This document shows, one piece after another, positions 15,015-24,255 of a DNA stretch of 64,000 nucleotides (position 1 is its first letter; each line of letters starts with the position of its first letter). The notes beneath the pieces are model-generated. The model saw only the letters and a program-made list of their open reading frames with translations, was not told where the DNA came from and did no database searches. A program made the position numbers and the translations under genes. The DNA is taken from positions 3,854,526-3,918,525 of the forward strand of contig NZ_CP075715.1 of the NCBI RefSeq assembly GCF_024584805.1, written 5' to 3'. Origin of the DNA: Streptomyces sp. FIT100. GTDB taxonomy: Bacteria > Actinomycetota > Actinomycetes > Streptomycetales > Streptomycetaceae.

Positions 15015-15560
15015 GTGGCGTTGGTGGTGGCACAGGAGGTGCCCACGTCGTCGTGCATGGCCGTTCCCCATGGCCCTGCGGGCGTGGGTGAGGCGCGGCA
15101 CCGGATGCGTGAGCAGCTACGACGCAGCGGGGTGTCCGAATCGGTCGTCGACGATGCTGTTCTGATCCTTTCCGAACTACTGAGCAATGCCTGTCGGCAT
15201 GGCAGGCCGCTGGGGCAGGCCGAGGTCGGCGACGGCGACATCCGTGCCGCCTGGCGCGTCGACACGACAGGCGGACTGACCGTCGAAGTGACGGACGGGG
15301 GCGGTCCGACCCGACCAATTCCGGCCACGCCTTCGGTCACGGCGCACGGCGGGCGCGGGCTCAACATCATCAGTGCGCTCGCCCAGGACTGGGGCGTACG
15401 GGACAGCGCGGCCGGTGAGGTCACGGTGTGGGTGCTCGTCACGGAGGGGCATCGCCGCGACGATTTCGCTACGCGCGTCACCGGCCCGAGTTCCGGTACC
15501 GCGCCCGGCGCGGGGTTCGACTTCGTGGACGTGTACGACGACACGTACGGTGACGCGTAA
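15015..15560 (+). CDS. RsbW-like ATP-binding regulatory protein (HATPase_c)
   Basis: 181 residues from the GTG at 15015, chosen because a perfect AGGAGG lies 8 bases upstream. The GHKL ATPase fold is visible: N box LILSELLSNACRHGRP, G1 box VEVTDGGGPTRP and G2 box TAHGGRGLNIISALAQDWGV. Proteins of this class in streptomycetes act as anti-sigma kinases or stand-alone switch partners of SpoIIE phosphatases. A C-terminal GAGFDFVDVYDDTYGDA tail is variable. Downstream to 15872 (about 310 bases) there are only near-repeats of CCCGCACC type and no gene. Confidence 0.82.
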   Translation: MALVVAQEVPTSSCMAVPHGPAGVGEARHRMREQLRRSGVSESVVDDAVLILSELLSNACRHGRPLGQAEVGDGDIRAAWRVDTTGGLTVEVTDGGGPTRPIPATPSVTAHGGRGLNIISALAQDWGVRDSAAGEVTVWVLVTEGHRRDDFATRVTGPSSGTAPGAGFDFVDVYDDTYGDA

Positions 15561-15872
15561 GCCCGCACCCAAGCCCGCACCCTTGCCCGCGCCCTCGCCC
15601 GCCCGCCTCGCATGCGCGCTTCGCGCACATGCCTCCGGGGCCCGTACACGCACGCGACCACGCGTACGACAGCAGGCGCCGGCCGCCCACGGCGGAACAG
15701 GCCGGCCGCGCAGCGCAAGCGCGGGCCCGGCCGCGCACGGCAGCACCGGGCCGGCCGCCCACGGCGACACCCCCGCGACACGGCGCACCGGCCCTCCGCC
15801 CCGTAACGGCTAGGCTCGCGCCCGAGACACAGGCACCACACAGCACCGCTGTCCTCGGGAGAGAGCCACACC

Positions 15873-16841
15873 ATGGCCAAGAAGCGCACCCAGACGAAGG
15901 CCGCCAAGCCGCAGCTCACCGATGGCGAGATCCCGGTGGTCGGGGCCCGTGAGCCCTGCCCCTGCGGTTCGGGCCGTCGCTACAAGGCCTGCCACGGCCG
16001 GGCCGCCGCCACCGCCGCGACCGAGCCGGTCCAGCGTCCCTTCGAGGGACTGGCCGGCGAGTGCGACTGGATCGCGCTGCGCGAACTGGTCCCCGCGGCG
16101 ACCGTCGAGCTGACGCTCAAGGACGGCCTCCCCGACGACGTACCGTCCGTGACGCTCGCCACCGTCCTCCCGATGGCCTGGCCCGCGCTGCGCCGCGACA
16201 GCGGCTCCATCCTGCTCGCCCTGCAGAACGACACGGTCTCCGGCGACCTGAGCCGCGACATCGCGCACACCCTGCGTCGCGCGCTGACCGCCGCGCCCGG
16301 CAGCCCCGTCAAGGTCGAGCGCGCGCCCGCCGACGCGCCGCGGCTGCAGGACCTGCTCGACCCGTCCGCGCCGTTCGAGCCGGTGGTCCACAGCGGCTTC
16401 GAGTTCTGGATCCCCAACTCCGCCGAGAACACGAGCCCGGAGATCGCCGCCTCGCTGGAGCGCGCCAACGCCGCCGCGATCCCGACCGTGAAGCTGACCG
16501 GCGTGGACGCCGCGTACTGGTGCGAGACCCCGGAGAAGAACCACCTTCGCTGGGTCATGCCGCACCCCGAGGAGAACCTCCTCGACGCGCTCGCGCGCCT
16601 GCACGCCGCGGGGACGTCGAACCTCACCGAAGGAACGCGGCTCGTGGGCTCGTTCCGCGCGCACGGGCTCGTGGTCCCGGTCTGGGACCTGCCGACCGGG
16701 ATGAGCGCCGAGGAGTGCGAGAAGCCGGCCGCCGAGTTCGCCGAGCGACTGGCGGAGGCGCTGGCCCCCGACACCCCGCTCACCGCGGATGAGCGCCGGG
16801 CGCGCGGCGGGCTCACCAACCGTCAGGTGACCCTCAGCTGA
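15873..16841 (+). CDS. DUF5926 family protein with SEC-C zinc motif
   Basis: 322 residues. The lysine-rich start MAKKRTQTKAAKPQ is followed by the SEC-C zinc-binding motif EPCPCGSGRRYKACHGRAA at residues 27-45 (Cys-x-Cys, 8 residues, Cys-His). The remainder is the DUF5926 domain conserved in actinobacteria, with no known catalytic residues. It is a monocistronic gene with unknown function, perhaps ribosome- or translocase-associated as for other SEC-C proteins; that is inference only. Confidence 0.8.
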   Translation: MAKKRTQTKAAKPQLTDGEIPVVGAREPCPCGSGRRYKACHGRAAATAATEPVQRPFEGLAGECDWIALRELVPAATVELTLKDGLPDDVPSVTLATVLPMAWPALRRDSGSILLALQNDTVSGDLSRDIAHTLRRALTAAPGSPVKVERAPADAPRLQDLLDPSAPFEPVVHSGFEFWIPNSAENTSPEIAASLERANAAAIPTVKLTGVDAAYWCETPEKNHLRWVMPHPEENLLDALARLHAAGTSNLTEGTRLVGSFRAHGLVVPVWDLPTGMSAEECEKPAAEFAERLAEALAPDTPLTADERRARGGLTNRQVTLS

Positions 16842-16980
16842 CCTACCGGTCGGCGACAGTGACGATTTCTGTCGCCCGACAGGTGATCCCCGTCACAAGT
16901 CCCAAACTGCCCTGCAATTCCCTGTCCGAATACCCGAGATCGAATTTGCGAACAGCAGATCTCTTGTTACCGTTCAGGAA

Positions 16981-17020
16981 GCCCGGTCGCTGGTGCATCC
17001 CCCGTCGCCAGCGACCGGGC
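16981..17020. terminator. Bidirectional hairpin terminator
   Basis: GCCCGGTCGCTGG and CCAGCGACCGGGC form a perfect 13-base stem with a 14-base loop between the convergent SEC-C gene and the secreted-protein gene. The rest of the 219-base spacer has no gene. Confidence 0.7.
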
Positions 17021-17060
17021 GTTGCTATTCGCGGATTTCACCGCGCTCCCGCACCCCGCG

Positions 17061-17678
17061 TCAACTGCCGGTAGCAGCGGGTGAGTTGCTTCCCGAACGC
17101 AAGAGCAGCGGGCCTTCTCCGAGATCTCCGGAACCCGCGAACTCCGCCACCGCCGCATACTCGCCCACTTCACCAAGGGCCTTCTCACGCGGTGTTTCAC
17201 AGACCGCGGGCTCGTCCCCGGCTTCCACGACGCAATGGGTCTGGACGGTCCTGCCACCGGGGCCCATGAGGCTCAGCACGGAGCTCAGCTGCTCGCCCGT
17301 GGCGTTGCGGTAGTACGTGCGCGCCCAGGTGTCGGGTCCCTCGTCCAGGACGCAGGTCTGTGCCTCGACGCCGTCGGGGGAGGTGAGTTCCGGGCCGCAG
17401 CGTTCGCTCGTGCGTGCCCGCGCGGGTACGGCCGCATCGACTGCGGCCGCATCGGTTTCGGCCAGAATTTCCCGCCGGCCCGCCGTCTTGCCATGCGCCG
17501 GTACGTTCCCCGCCATGTTCCCCGACGGGTGCTCCGGCACCTTCGCCGGACCGTTCCGCGACCCGCTCCATGACCCGTTCCTCGGCCCGCTGTCCGAGAC
17601 GGGTCCGGCGGAGGCCGCGATCGGCAGCATGGCGGCGCAGACGACGGCGAGTGCGAGCCCGGTCGTGCGGATGTTCAT
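17061..17678 (-). CDS. Secreted protein of unknown function with four conserved cysteines
   Basis: 205 residues from the ATG at 17678. A Sec signal peptide covers residues 1-24 (MNIRTTGLALAVVCAAMLPI, then AASA). A linker rich in Gly, Ser, Asn and Pro follows. The C-terminal domain has four cysteines (RCGPELTSPDGVEAQTC, HCVVEAGDEPAVCE), likely two disulfides, and a TWARTYYRNATGEQLSSVLS core. The family is common in Streptomyces as an uncharacterised exported protein. It is isolated from its neighbours. Confidence 0.75.
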   Translation of the reverse strand: MNIRTTGLALAVVCAAMLPIAASAGPVSDSGPRNGSWSGSRNGPAKVPEHPSGNMAGNVPAHGKTAGRREILAETDAAAVDAAVPARARTSERCGPELTSPDGVEAQTCVLDEGPDTWARTYYRNATGEQLSSVLSLMGPGGRTVQTHCVVEAGDEPAVCETPREKALGEVGEYAAVAEFAGSGDLGEGPLLLRSGSNSPAATGS

Positions 17679-17875
17679 GGGGCGGCCCACCTGCCGGCGC
17701 GAAGAGGTGTGACATGTGACGGTGGGCCGAAGATATCGACGGTACGAGGGCGCTCGGGGCCCGCGCGCCCAAGTCCCCCGCAACTGGGCTCAGCTCACAC
17801 CCGTACGAGTGAGCCGAGCCCCGGATTCACGTACGCAAGCGCGAAGTCAGCGCAAGCAGGGAATCGGCAAGGGCA

Positions 17876-18598
17876 TCAGTAGGTGAGCCGGGTGCCGTCC
17901 CCCGACTCCGGCGGACTGAATCCTCCGGCGGGCGCGCTCATGCTCGCCTCGACCAGCGCGTCCACGACCGCCTCGACATCCGGCAGCCAGGGCTCGGCCG
18001 TCCCGGGCAGGGGGGCGCGCTCCCAGCGGACCTGTCCCGTGCCGACCTCCGAGGGAGGCAGCATCAGATAGCCGCCGGCGCTGTGGAAGCGGAGCGAACT
18101 GGGCACCCGGTCCTTCGCGTACAGCAGCTCACCGAGCCGCTCCATCGAGTACGGGGCGACGAGCAGCGACCAGCGGGTGGGGGTCGCCACGACCGGGCCG
18201 AGCCGGATGTCCATCCGGTCGAGCGCGGCAAGCGCACGCGCCCCCGCCATGGCGGGCAGGCTCACGGCGCACGGTGCGCGGCCGCCGGTGGCCAGCACGA
18301 TCGGAGCCGCCGGACGGTTGGTCCACCACCAGCGGACCATGCGCGCGTCGGTGGTCGCCGCGAGGATTCCGGGGTCGAAGGGGTGCGCGCCGGGGACGAC
18401 GCACTCGGGGTCGGGGCAGGCGCAGCCGCGTCCGCGGTCACCGGGGCCGGCAGGCCGGAGCCCCACGCCGGGCAGCACGGGCCAGTGCCATTCCGTGGCG
18501 CAGGTGAGCGCCGCGTCGAGCTGGGCAGGCGTCCCCTTGAGCGGTGTCCGCCTGTGCCGGAACCGGAGCCTGCGTCGCCTTCCGGGGATCTCGCGCAT
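17876..18598 (-). CDS. Prim-Pol-related protein lacking catalytic acidic residues
   Basis: 240 residues; the ATG at 18598 follows an AAGGAA site. The outline of the bifunctional primase/polymerase domain is kept: WHWPVLPGVGLRPAG, CACPDPECVVPGAHP, a W-rich MVRWWWTNRPAAPIVLATGG and the late SLRFHSAGGYLMLPPS. But the position of the catalytic DxD reads PCAVSLPAMAGARAL, without the acidic pair. It may be a regulatory paralogue rather than an enzyme. It shares only family-level resemblance with the intact Prim-Pol at 5034-6002. Confidence 0.7.
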   Translation of the reverse strand: MREIPGRRRRLRFRHRRTPLKGTPAQLDAALTCATEWHWPVLPGVGLRPAGPGDRGRGCACPDPECVVPGAHPFDPGILAATTDARMVRWWWTNRPAAPIVLATGGRAPCAVSLPAMAGARALAALDRMDIRLGPVVATPTRWSLLVAPYSMERLGELLYAKDRVPSSLRFHSAGGYLMLPPSEVGTGQVRWERAPLPGTAEPWLPDVEAVVDALVEASMSAPAGGFSPPESGDGTRLTY

Positions 18599-19173
18599 GA
18601 GCGCTCGTTCCTTTCCGTTGAACGCCGAGGGCCACATCACACCATGTGTGCATCACTTCACTGTGCGTACTGCCGGGCGTACTGCTACCGCGTCAGCACC
18701 CCTTGCCATGGGCATGGGGCGTCCCCTGATCACTTGCGGCAACGAGCGCCATAGAGGGCCGGACGGACGTGGGCTGTGTCCATTAAACGTGTGGCGAGGG
18801 GTGGCGCGTGCATGGCGCTTTACCGTCCCGCTGAGCTGGTCCGCTGAACTTGGTTCCGCTGGTCCTGCCACTCGACATGAGGCTCGGCGGCCTCGGCGGC
18901 TAAGACGCCCGGGCCCCCCGCCAGGTTCCGGGGCCGTCCCAACTGCCCCTGACCGTCACCGTTTACGTACCCACCACGTCCGGAATGACGCTCCTCCTGG
19001 GCCTTCCCGGACGTCGCGGCCTTCACCGGCCGGACTTCGCGGGACGTCGGACTCTGGATCTTTCTCGGATCCCGGCCCCTGGAGGTGCCCCCTACTCGAA
19101 CGCCCTCAGTCGACCGCAAATAGCGGCCATGGGGGGCATTTTTTGGCCAAGTTAGCAACCCGCCGAACGCCCC
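18599..19173. other. 575-base spacer between divergent genes
   Basis: This region separates the Prim-Pol-like gene (minus) from the SpoIIE-type gene (plus) and must contain both promoters. GC content stays high, and no open frame with a plausible start and family match is seen. I found no convincing palindrome, tRNA or terminator in it. Confidence 0.5.
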
Positions 19174-20826
19174 GTGGACACCAGCGATTCCCGCAGGACA
19201 ATGCTGGACATCCCCTCACGTGTCCGTGTACATGTGGATCCATCGATAGCGGCGCAGAATGACATGGGGGTTTGCGATGCTATTGGCCGAAACGCACCCG
19301 CGGGAAAGTCGGCTGCCATGAGCGCCCCTCACCTGCCGAAAGTGGCTGGAATCGATTCAGCGGTTCCCGCTCCGGCGCAAACTGCCGCCTCCCTCGCCGC
19401 CGCCTCCGGCCCCGGCGCGGTGCTCCAGGACCGGCTGGCCGGCTGGGTCTCCGACCTCACCACCCTCCACGAACTCACCGAGCGCCTGGCCAGGACCAGC
19501 GCTCTCGACGCCGCCCTCGACGAACTCCTGCGCGCGGGCGCCGCTCTGGTCGGCGCCCGCCGCGGCATGGCCGTCCTCGAACCCCCCGAGGGTCGCGGCC
19601 CCGCCCTCACCGTCGGCCTGGGACTCGCCCACGCCGACCTCGGCCACATCGAGACCGTCCCGCGCAGCGCCACCACCTACGGCCGGATCCTCGAGGGACT
19701 CACGGGACTGGACGGTGTCGACGGACTCGACGGACTCGACGGCCCGGCAAGAGCGGGTACGGGGGTGAGAGGGGCTGCCGGACTCCCCGGCCCGGTCGCC
19801 CAGGCCGATCTGTTCGGCGACGAGGGTCTCGACCCGCGCCTGCGCGAGGTCGCCGCCCGCCTCGGCTACGCCGCCAGCTATGCCCTGCCGCTCGCCACCG
19901 AGGAGGCCGGACGGCTGGGCGTCGCCGTCTGGTTCTACGACGAGCCGGCCGAGCCCGCCGACCGCCGGCGCCATCTCGTCGGCCTCTACGGCCGGTACGC
20001 CACCGAGCATCTGGCCCGGCTCCTGGAGCTGGACCGGGCGCGCCGGCGCATGGCCACGATCGCCGAGGAGCTGCTGCCCAGCCGGCTCCCCCGGGTGCCC
20101 GGGGTCCGGCTCGCAGCCCGCCATCTCGGCGGACCGCGCGGCGGCGGCGAGTGGTACGACGCGCTGCCGCTGCCCGAGGGCGCGCTGGGCCTCGCGGTCG
20201 GCTCGGTCACCGGCTCGGGGCCGAGCGCACTGGCCGCGATGGGACGGCTCCGCGCCAGCCTGCGGGCGTACGCGGTGATGGAGGGCGAGGACCCCGTCGC
20301 CGTACTGTCCGACCTGGAGCTGCTGCTGCGGCTGACGGAGCCGGCCCGCTCGGCGACCGCGCTGTTCGCGTACTGCGAACCCGCGCTCAGGAAAATCGTG
20401 CTCGCCGGAGCCGGGCACACCCCTCCGCTGATCACCGGGGAGCGGCGCACCGAGTTCGTGGAGACGTCGCTGTCGGCGCCGCTGGGCATGCTGGCCTGCT
20501 GGGAGGCGCCGAGCGTGGAGTTCTCGCCCGCCCCGGGCGAAACGGTGCTGCTCTACACCGACGGTCTGCTGCGGCGCACCGGCGACCCGATGGACCGGGC
20601 GTTCGCGCGGCTGCACGCGGCCGCGGCGAGCGTGCCGAGGGCCGCTCGGAACGACCCCGCGGCGACCGCGGACCATGTGCTTCGGACCGTGCTGCCGGGC
20701 GGGCTCGGCGCGGCCGGGCACGGAGCGGCCGGGCACGGAGCGGCCGGGCACGGAGCGGGCGGGGACGGAGCGGGCGGCGGACCGGACGGCGAGGACGTGG
20801 TGATGCTGGCGGCATGGTTCGAATAG
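19174..20826 (+). CDS. GAF plus SpoIIE/PP2C-type phosphatase, probably degenerate
   Basis: About 550 residues from a GTG; starts at 19201 or 19318 are also possible and no strong ribosome site decides. A GAF domain occupies about residues 90-285 (LHELTERLARTSALDAALDE; LPLATEEAGRLGVAVWFYDE). A PP2C domain follows from about 290. The first metal site normally GGDWYD reads GGEWYD, and the second, normally GDVxGxG, reads GSVTGSG, so a key aspartate is missing. ALFAYCEP and VLLYTDGLLRR are kept. It may be a pseudo-phosphatase or a weak one. A three-copy AAGHG repeat lies near the C-terminus. Confidence 0.8.
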   Translation: MDTSDSRRTMLDIPSRVRVHVDPSIAAQNDMGVCDAIGRNAPAGKSAAMSAPHLPKVAGIDSAVPAPAQTAASLAAASGPGAVLQDRLAGWVSDLTTLHELTERLARTSALDAALDELLRAGAALVGARRGMAVLEPPEGRGPALTVGLGLAHADLGHIETVPRSATTYGRILEGLTGLDGVDGLDGLDGPARAGTGVRGAAGLPGPVAQADLFGDEGLDPRLREVAARLGYAASYALPLATEEAGRLGVAVWFYDEPAEPADRRRHLVGLYGRYATEHLARLLELDRARRRMATIAEELLPSRLPRVPGVRLAARHLGGPRGGGEWYDALPLPEGALGLAVGSVTGSGPSALAAMGRLRASLRAYAVMEGEDPVAVLSDLELLLRLTEPARSATALFAYCEPALRKIVLAGAGHTPPLITGERRTEFVETSLSAPLGMLACWEAPSVEFSPAPGETVLLYTDGLLRRTGDPMDRAFARLHAAAASVPRAARNDPAATADHVLRTVLPGGLGAAGHGAAGHGAAGHGAGGDGAGGGPDGEDVVMLAAWFE

Positions 20827-20933
20827 ATCACTCCCGATATACCACTGTGTGGGGGGCTTGCGGCCATGGGCCCCTTCCGCACGCCCGTACGATGGGTGAG
20901 GGTTCAGTGTCGTACCAACAAGGAGGCGGACCC

Positions 20934-22424
20934 GTGGCCGATGAGCTCACCCCGGCTGTGTCAGATTCTGCTGCTGACGCAGCGGGCCCGGAAGAGACAG
21001 ACGAACAGCCGATCAAGCAGCGCAAGAACGGGCTGTACCCGGGAGTGTCCGACGAGCTCGCGGAGAACATGAAGTCCGGCTGGGCCGACACCGAGCTGCA
21101 AGGACTCGAGCCGATCGCGCAGGCCGCGCACACCGCGCGCCGCCGCGCCGCGCTCTCCGCCCGCTTCCCGGGCGAGCGCCTCGTCATCCCCGCGGGCAAC
21201 CTGAGGACCCGCTCCAACGACACCGAGTACGCCTTCCGCGCCTCCACCGAGTACGCGTACCTCACGGGCGACCAGACCCACGACGGTGTGCTCGTCCTGG
21301 AGCCCACGAAGGACGGCCACGAGGCGACGGTCCACCTGCTGCCGCGCTCCGACCGCGAGAACGGCGAGTTCTGGCTGGACGGCCAGGGCGAGCTGTGGGT
21401 CGGCCGCCGGCACTCGCTCGCCGAGGCCGAGCAGCTGCTGGGCATCCCGGCGAAGGACGTCCGCGAACTGCCGGAGCGGCTGCGCGAGGCGACCGGTCCG
21501 GTCCGCAACGTCCGCGGCCACGACGCGGGCATCGAGGCCGCCCTGACCGACAAGGTCACCGCGGAGCGCGACGAGGAGCTGCGTGTCTTCCTCTCCGAGG
21601 CGCGCCTCGTGAAGGACGAGTTCGAGATCGCCGAGCTCCAGAAGGCGTGCGACTCGACCACCCGCGGCTTCGAGGACGTCGTACGGGTCCTGGACAAGGC
21701 CGAGGCCACCAGCGAGCGCTACATCGAGGGAACGTTCTTCCTGCGCGCCCGCGTCGACGGCAACGACATCGGCTACGGCTCGATCTGCGCCGCGGGCCCG
21801 CACGCGACCACCCTGCACTGGGTGCGCAACGACGGCGCCGTGCGCCCCGGCGAGCTGCTGCTGCTCGACGCCGGCGTCGAGACCACCGAGCTCTACACCG
21901 CGGACGTCACCCGCACCCTCCCGATCAACGGCCGCTTCGACGAGCTCCAGCGCAAGATCTACGACGCGGTGTACGAGGCCCAGGAGGCCGGCATCGCCGC
22001 GGTGAAGCCGGGCGCCCCCTACCGCGACTTCCACGACGCCGCCCAGCGCGTCCTCGCCACCAGGTTGGTGGAGTGGGGGCTGCTCGGCGACCTGGACGTG
22101 GAGAAGGTCCTGGAGCTGGGGCTGCAGCGCCGCTGGACCCTGCACGGCACCGGCCACATGCTCGGCATGGACGTGCACGACTGCGCGGCCGCGCGCACCG
22201 AGACGTACGTGGACGCGACGCTGGAGCCGGGCATGTGCCTGACCGTCGAGCCTGGTCTGTACTTCCAGGCCGACGATCTGACCGTGCCCGCCGAGTACCG
22301 CGGCATCGGCGTCCGGATCGAGGACGACATCCTCGTCACGGAGGACGGCAACCGGAACCTGTCGGCCGCGCTGCCGCGCCAGGCCGACGAGGTCGAGGCG
22401 TGGATGGCCCGGCTCAAGGGCTGA
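20934..22424 (+). CDS. pepP: Xaa-Pro aminopeptidase (M24B, aminopeptidase P)
   Basis: 496 residues from a GTG with AGGAGG 7 bases upstream. The N-terminal AMP_N domain spans about residues 50-190. The creatinase-fold domain carries the five metal ligands: Asp in LLLLDAGVE, Asp in ADVTRTLP, His in LHGTGHMLGMDVHD, Glu in CLTVEPGLYF and Glu in VRIEDDILVT. It removes N-terminal residues preceding proline from peptides in the cytoplasm. It is convergent with the HATPase gene downstream, and a CGCTCAG-type hairpin around 22474-22503 lies at the junction. Confidence 0.93.
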   Translation: MADELTPAVSDSAADAAGPEETDEQPIKQRKNGLYPGVSDELAENMKSGWADTELQGLEPIAQAAHTARRRAALSARFPGERLVIPAGNLRTRSNDTEYAFRASTEYAYLTGDQTHDGVLVLEPTKDGHEATVHLLPRSDRENGEFWLDGQGELWVGRRHSLAEAEQLLGIPAKDVRELPERLREATGPVRNVRGHDAGIEAALTDKVTAERDEELRVFLSEARLVKDEFEIAELQKACDSTTRGFEDVVRVLDKAEATSERYIEGTFFLRARVDGNDIGYGSICAAGPHATTLHWVRNDGAVRPGELLLLDAGVETTELYTADVTRTLPINGRFDELQRKIYDAVYEAQEAGIAAVKPGAPYRDFHDAAQRVLATRLVEWGLLGDLDVEKVLELGLQRRWTLHGTGHMLGMDVHDCAAARTETYVDATLEPGMCLTVEPGLYFQADDLTVPAEYRGIGVRIEDDILVTEDGNRNLSAALPRQADEVEAWMARLKG

Positions 22425-22479
22425 CGCGCCGCGCAGCGCCACACCGCGCATCGCGCCCGGACGGCGGAGGGCGCCCCGC

Positions 22480-22920
22480 TCAGCTGGTTCTGAGCAGGGC
22501 GTCCTCGCGCCATTTCAGCATCTTGTCGAAGCAGACCACCGCTCCGTGCCCCGGCCGGTTCCCGAAGCTGACGTGGTCGGCGAGCTGCTCGATGAGGCAG
22601 AGGCCGCGGCCGTGCTCCATGGCGAGCGCGGCGGTGGGGGGACGCCGGTCGGGGAAGCCCGGTCCGGAGTCCGCGACCTCGATACGGCACTTCTCGCCGT
22701 CGAGGTAGGCCGTCACCCGGTACGCCTCCGACGGAGGTCCGGCCCCCGGGTCCCCGCCGTGCTCGACGGCGTTGGCACACGCCTCGGTCAGCGCGACCGA
22801 GAGATCGTAGGAGATGTCGGGATCGACACCCGCGGTCTCCATCGTGCCGAGGAAGAGGCGACGGGCGAGCGGAACGCTCGCAGCCTCGCGCCGGAGATGG
22901 AGAGACCACCAGATGCTCAT
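22480..22920 (-). CDS. RsbW-like ATP-binding protein (HATPase_c)
   Basis: 146 residues; the ATG at 22920 follows AGGAGG. GHKL motifs are VALTEACANAVEHGGDP (N box), IEVADSGPGFPDR (G1) and AMEHGRGLCLIEQLADHVSF (G2). The family acts as anti-sigma factors or serine kinases in partner-switch networks with SpoIIE-type phosphatases. The phosphatase-like gene two genes upstream is a possible but unproven partner. Its own 3' end forms part of a hairpin that may terminate both convergent transcripts. Confidence 0.85.
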   Translation of the reverse strand: MSIWWSLHLRREAASVPLARRLFLGTMETAGVDPDISYDLSVALTEACANAVEHGGDPGAGPPSEAYRVTAYLDGEKCRIEVADSGPGFPDRRPPTAALAMEHGRGLCLIEQLADHVSFGNRPGHGAVVCFDKMLKWREDALLRTS

Positions 22921-23048
22921 GCTCCAGCCTCCTGGCTGCGGCTCGACATACCGATACGTATTGCCGCAAGGCAGGGTTCGTAAGCGCCTGGTTGACGCGA
23001 GAGGCGTCAATGACCCTCGTTCGGCGGACGCGCATGTGGCGTACGCCG

Positions 23049-23067
23049 GTGTATGTCCGGCATACAC
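23049..23067. promoter_or_regulatory. Palindromic candidate operator
   Basis: GTGTATG-TCCGG-CATACAC is a perfect 7-base inverted repeat in the 370-base spacer between the divergent HATPase gene and the copper-cluster membrane protein. It is more AT-rich than its surroundings. A second palindrome, CCCGGGTACGCGCCCGGG, follows within 20 bases. The binding protein is unknown. The rest of the spacer shows no gene. Confidence 0.4.
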
Positions 23068-23290
23068 GTCGTGTACCCCCGGGTACGCGCCCGGGTGTTC
23101 GGCGCACGCGGGTGCGCGTGAGGCACGCCGGGGTGCTTCTCCGGCCGCCTGCGCGGGGGCGTGTGGCGACGCGCGCGCCCGCCCGCCCGGAGCGGCGGGC
23201 GCCGGAAGCATCCGTACGAAGCGGACGGAAAAGTGATCTTCCGGACCTGCCGCTCGGCGGTGACGGGCGCAGTGCGATGATGGCCCGGCC

Positions 23291-24127
23291 ATGTCTGCCC
23301 ACCCGTCGGTCGCGTCCGCGACCGCACACGCCGGAGCCGGTCTACGGCTGCTGAGGGCCGCGGTGTTCGCCGCGGTCTGCGTCGTGCTGTCCGCGCTGGG
23401 GCACGTCCTGGCCGCGTGTGCGCCCGTCCCCTGGTGGACGCTGCTCGCGGGTTTCGTGATCGTTCTCGCGGTGGCGGCACCGCTCGCCGGGCGCGAGCGT
23501 TCGCTGCCGGTCATCGCCACCGCCCTGGCGGGCGGGCAGCTCACCCTGCACGTCCTCTTCGGCCTCGGCCAGCGGCACCTCACGGTGGCACCGCCCGCCG
23601 ACGACGCGCTGATCAGGACGGCGGCGAAGCTCCTCTGCGGGGCGGGCGCCGCCTCGTTGAGCCCCGCCGACGCCCACCGGATCGTCGCGCGGGCCGGCAT
23701 CGACCCGGCGGGCATCGCCCACTCCGGGCATCAGCACACGGCGGGCGCCGGCGCCGCCGATGCCACCGCGACCGCGACCGCTTCCGGAGCCGCCGGGGTG
23801 CTGCCGGACGTTCCGATGATGCTGGGCCATCTGCTGGTCGCGCTGGCCACCGGCTGGCTGCTGCGCCGCGGCGACGTGGCGCTGTCACGGCTGGTGCGGC
23901 TCTCGGCGGAGGGCGCCACCGAGATCGCCGAGGGCGCGCTCGTACGTGCCCTGCGCGCCGCCCTCGTTCTCGTACGCACCCTGATCGCCGGACTGCCCGG
24001 CGCGCCCGGCGCCGTCCCGCGCCCCGTCCGTACGGACTTCGACACCCCGCCGCCGCCCGCGACGGGGGCACTCCAGCACTCGGTGATCAGGCGCGGCCCG
24101 CCGGCCGCCCTCGCTCTCGCAGCCTGA
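23291..24127 (+). CDS. Integral membrane protein of unknown function at the head of the copper cluster
   Basis: 278 residues. Four to five hydrophobic helices are visible (LLRAAVFAAVCVVLSALGHV, WWTLLAGFVIVLAVAAPLAG, ALAGGQLTLHVLFGLG, MMLGHLLVALATGWLL). Between the third and fourth lies a polar loop with HSGHQH, a possible metal-binding patch. It precedes ycnI in the same direction with a 128-base gap and is likely part of the same copper-related set; a role in metal handling is inferred from context only. Confidence 0.7.
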   Translation: MSAHPSVASATAHAGAGLRLLRAAVFAAVCVVLSALGHVLAACAPVPWWTLLAGFVIVLAVAAPLAGRERSLPVIATALAGGQLTLHVLFGLGQRHLTVAPPADDALIRTAAKLLCGAGAASLSPADAHRIVARAGIDPAGIAHSGHQHTAGAGAADATATATASGAAGVLPDVPMMLGHLLVALATGWLLRRGDVALSRLVRLSAEGATEIAEGALVRALRAALVLVRTLIAGLPGAPGAVPRPVRTDFDTPPPPATGALQHSVIRRGPPAALALAA

Positions 24128-24255
24128 ACGCGACCCACTCGACGGCATACGACGGGAGTGGTGTCGCGGCGTCCGTGCGCATCCCCGCACGGACGGTCAC
24201 CTCACCCTTTCCGATCAAGCTTCCAGCTTGCCGCTTCCGTGGAGTGTTCCCTGCC

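Noticed and set aside
15561..15872. Repeated CCCGCACC/CCCGCGCC units as a regulatory array
   Set aside because: The units are short and irregular, typical of slippage in GC-rich spacer DNA, and no conserved spacing is visible.
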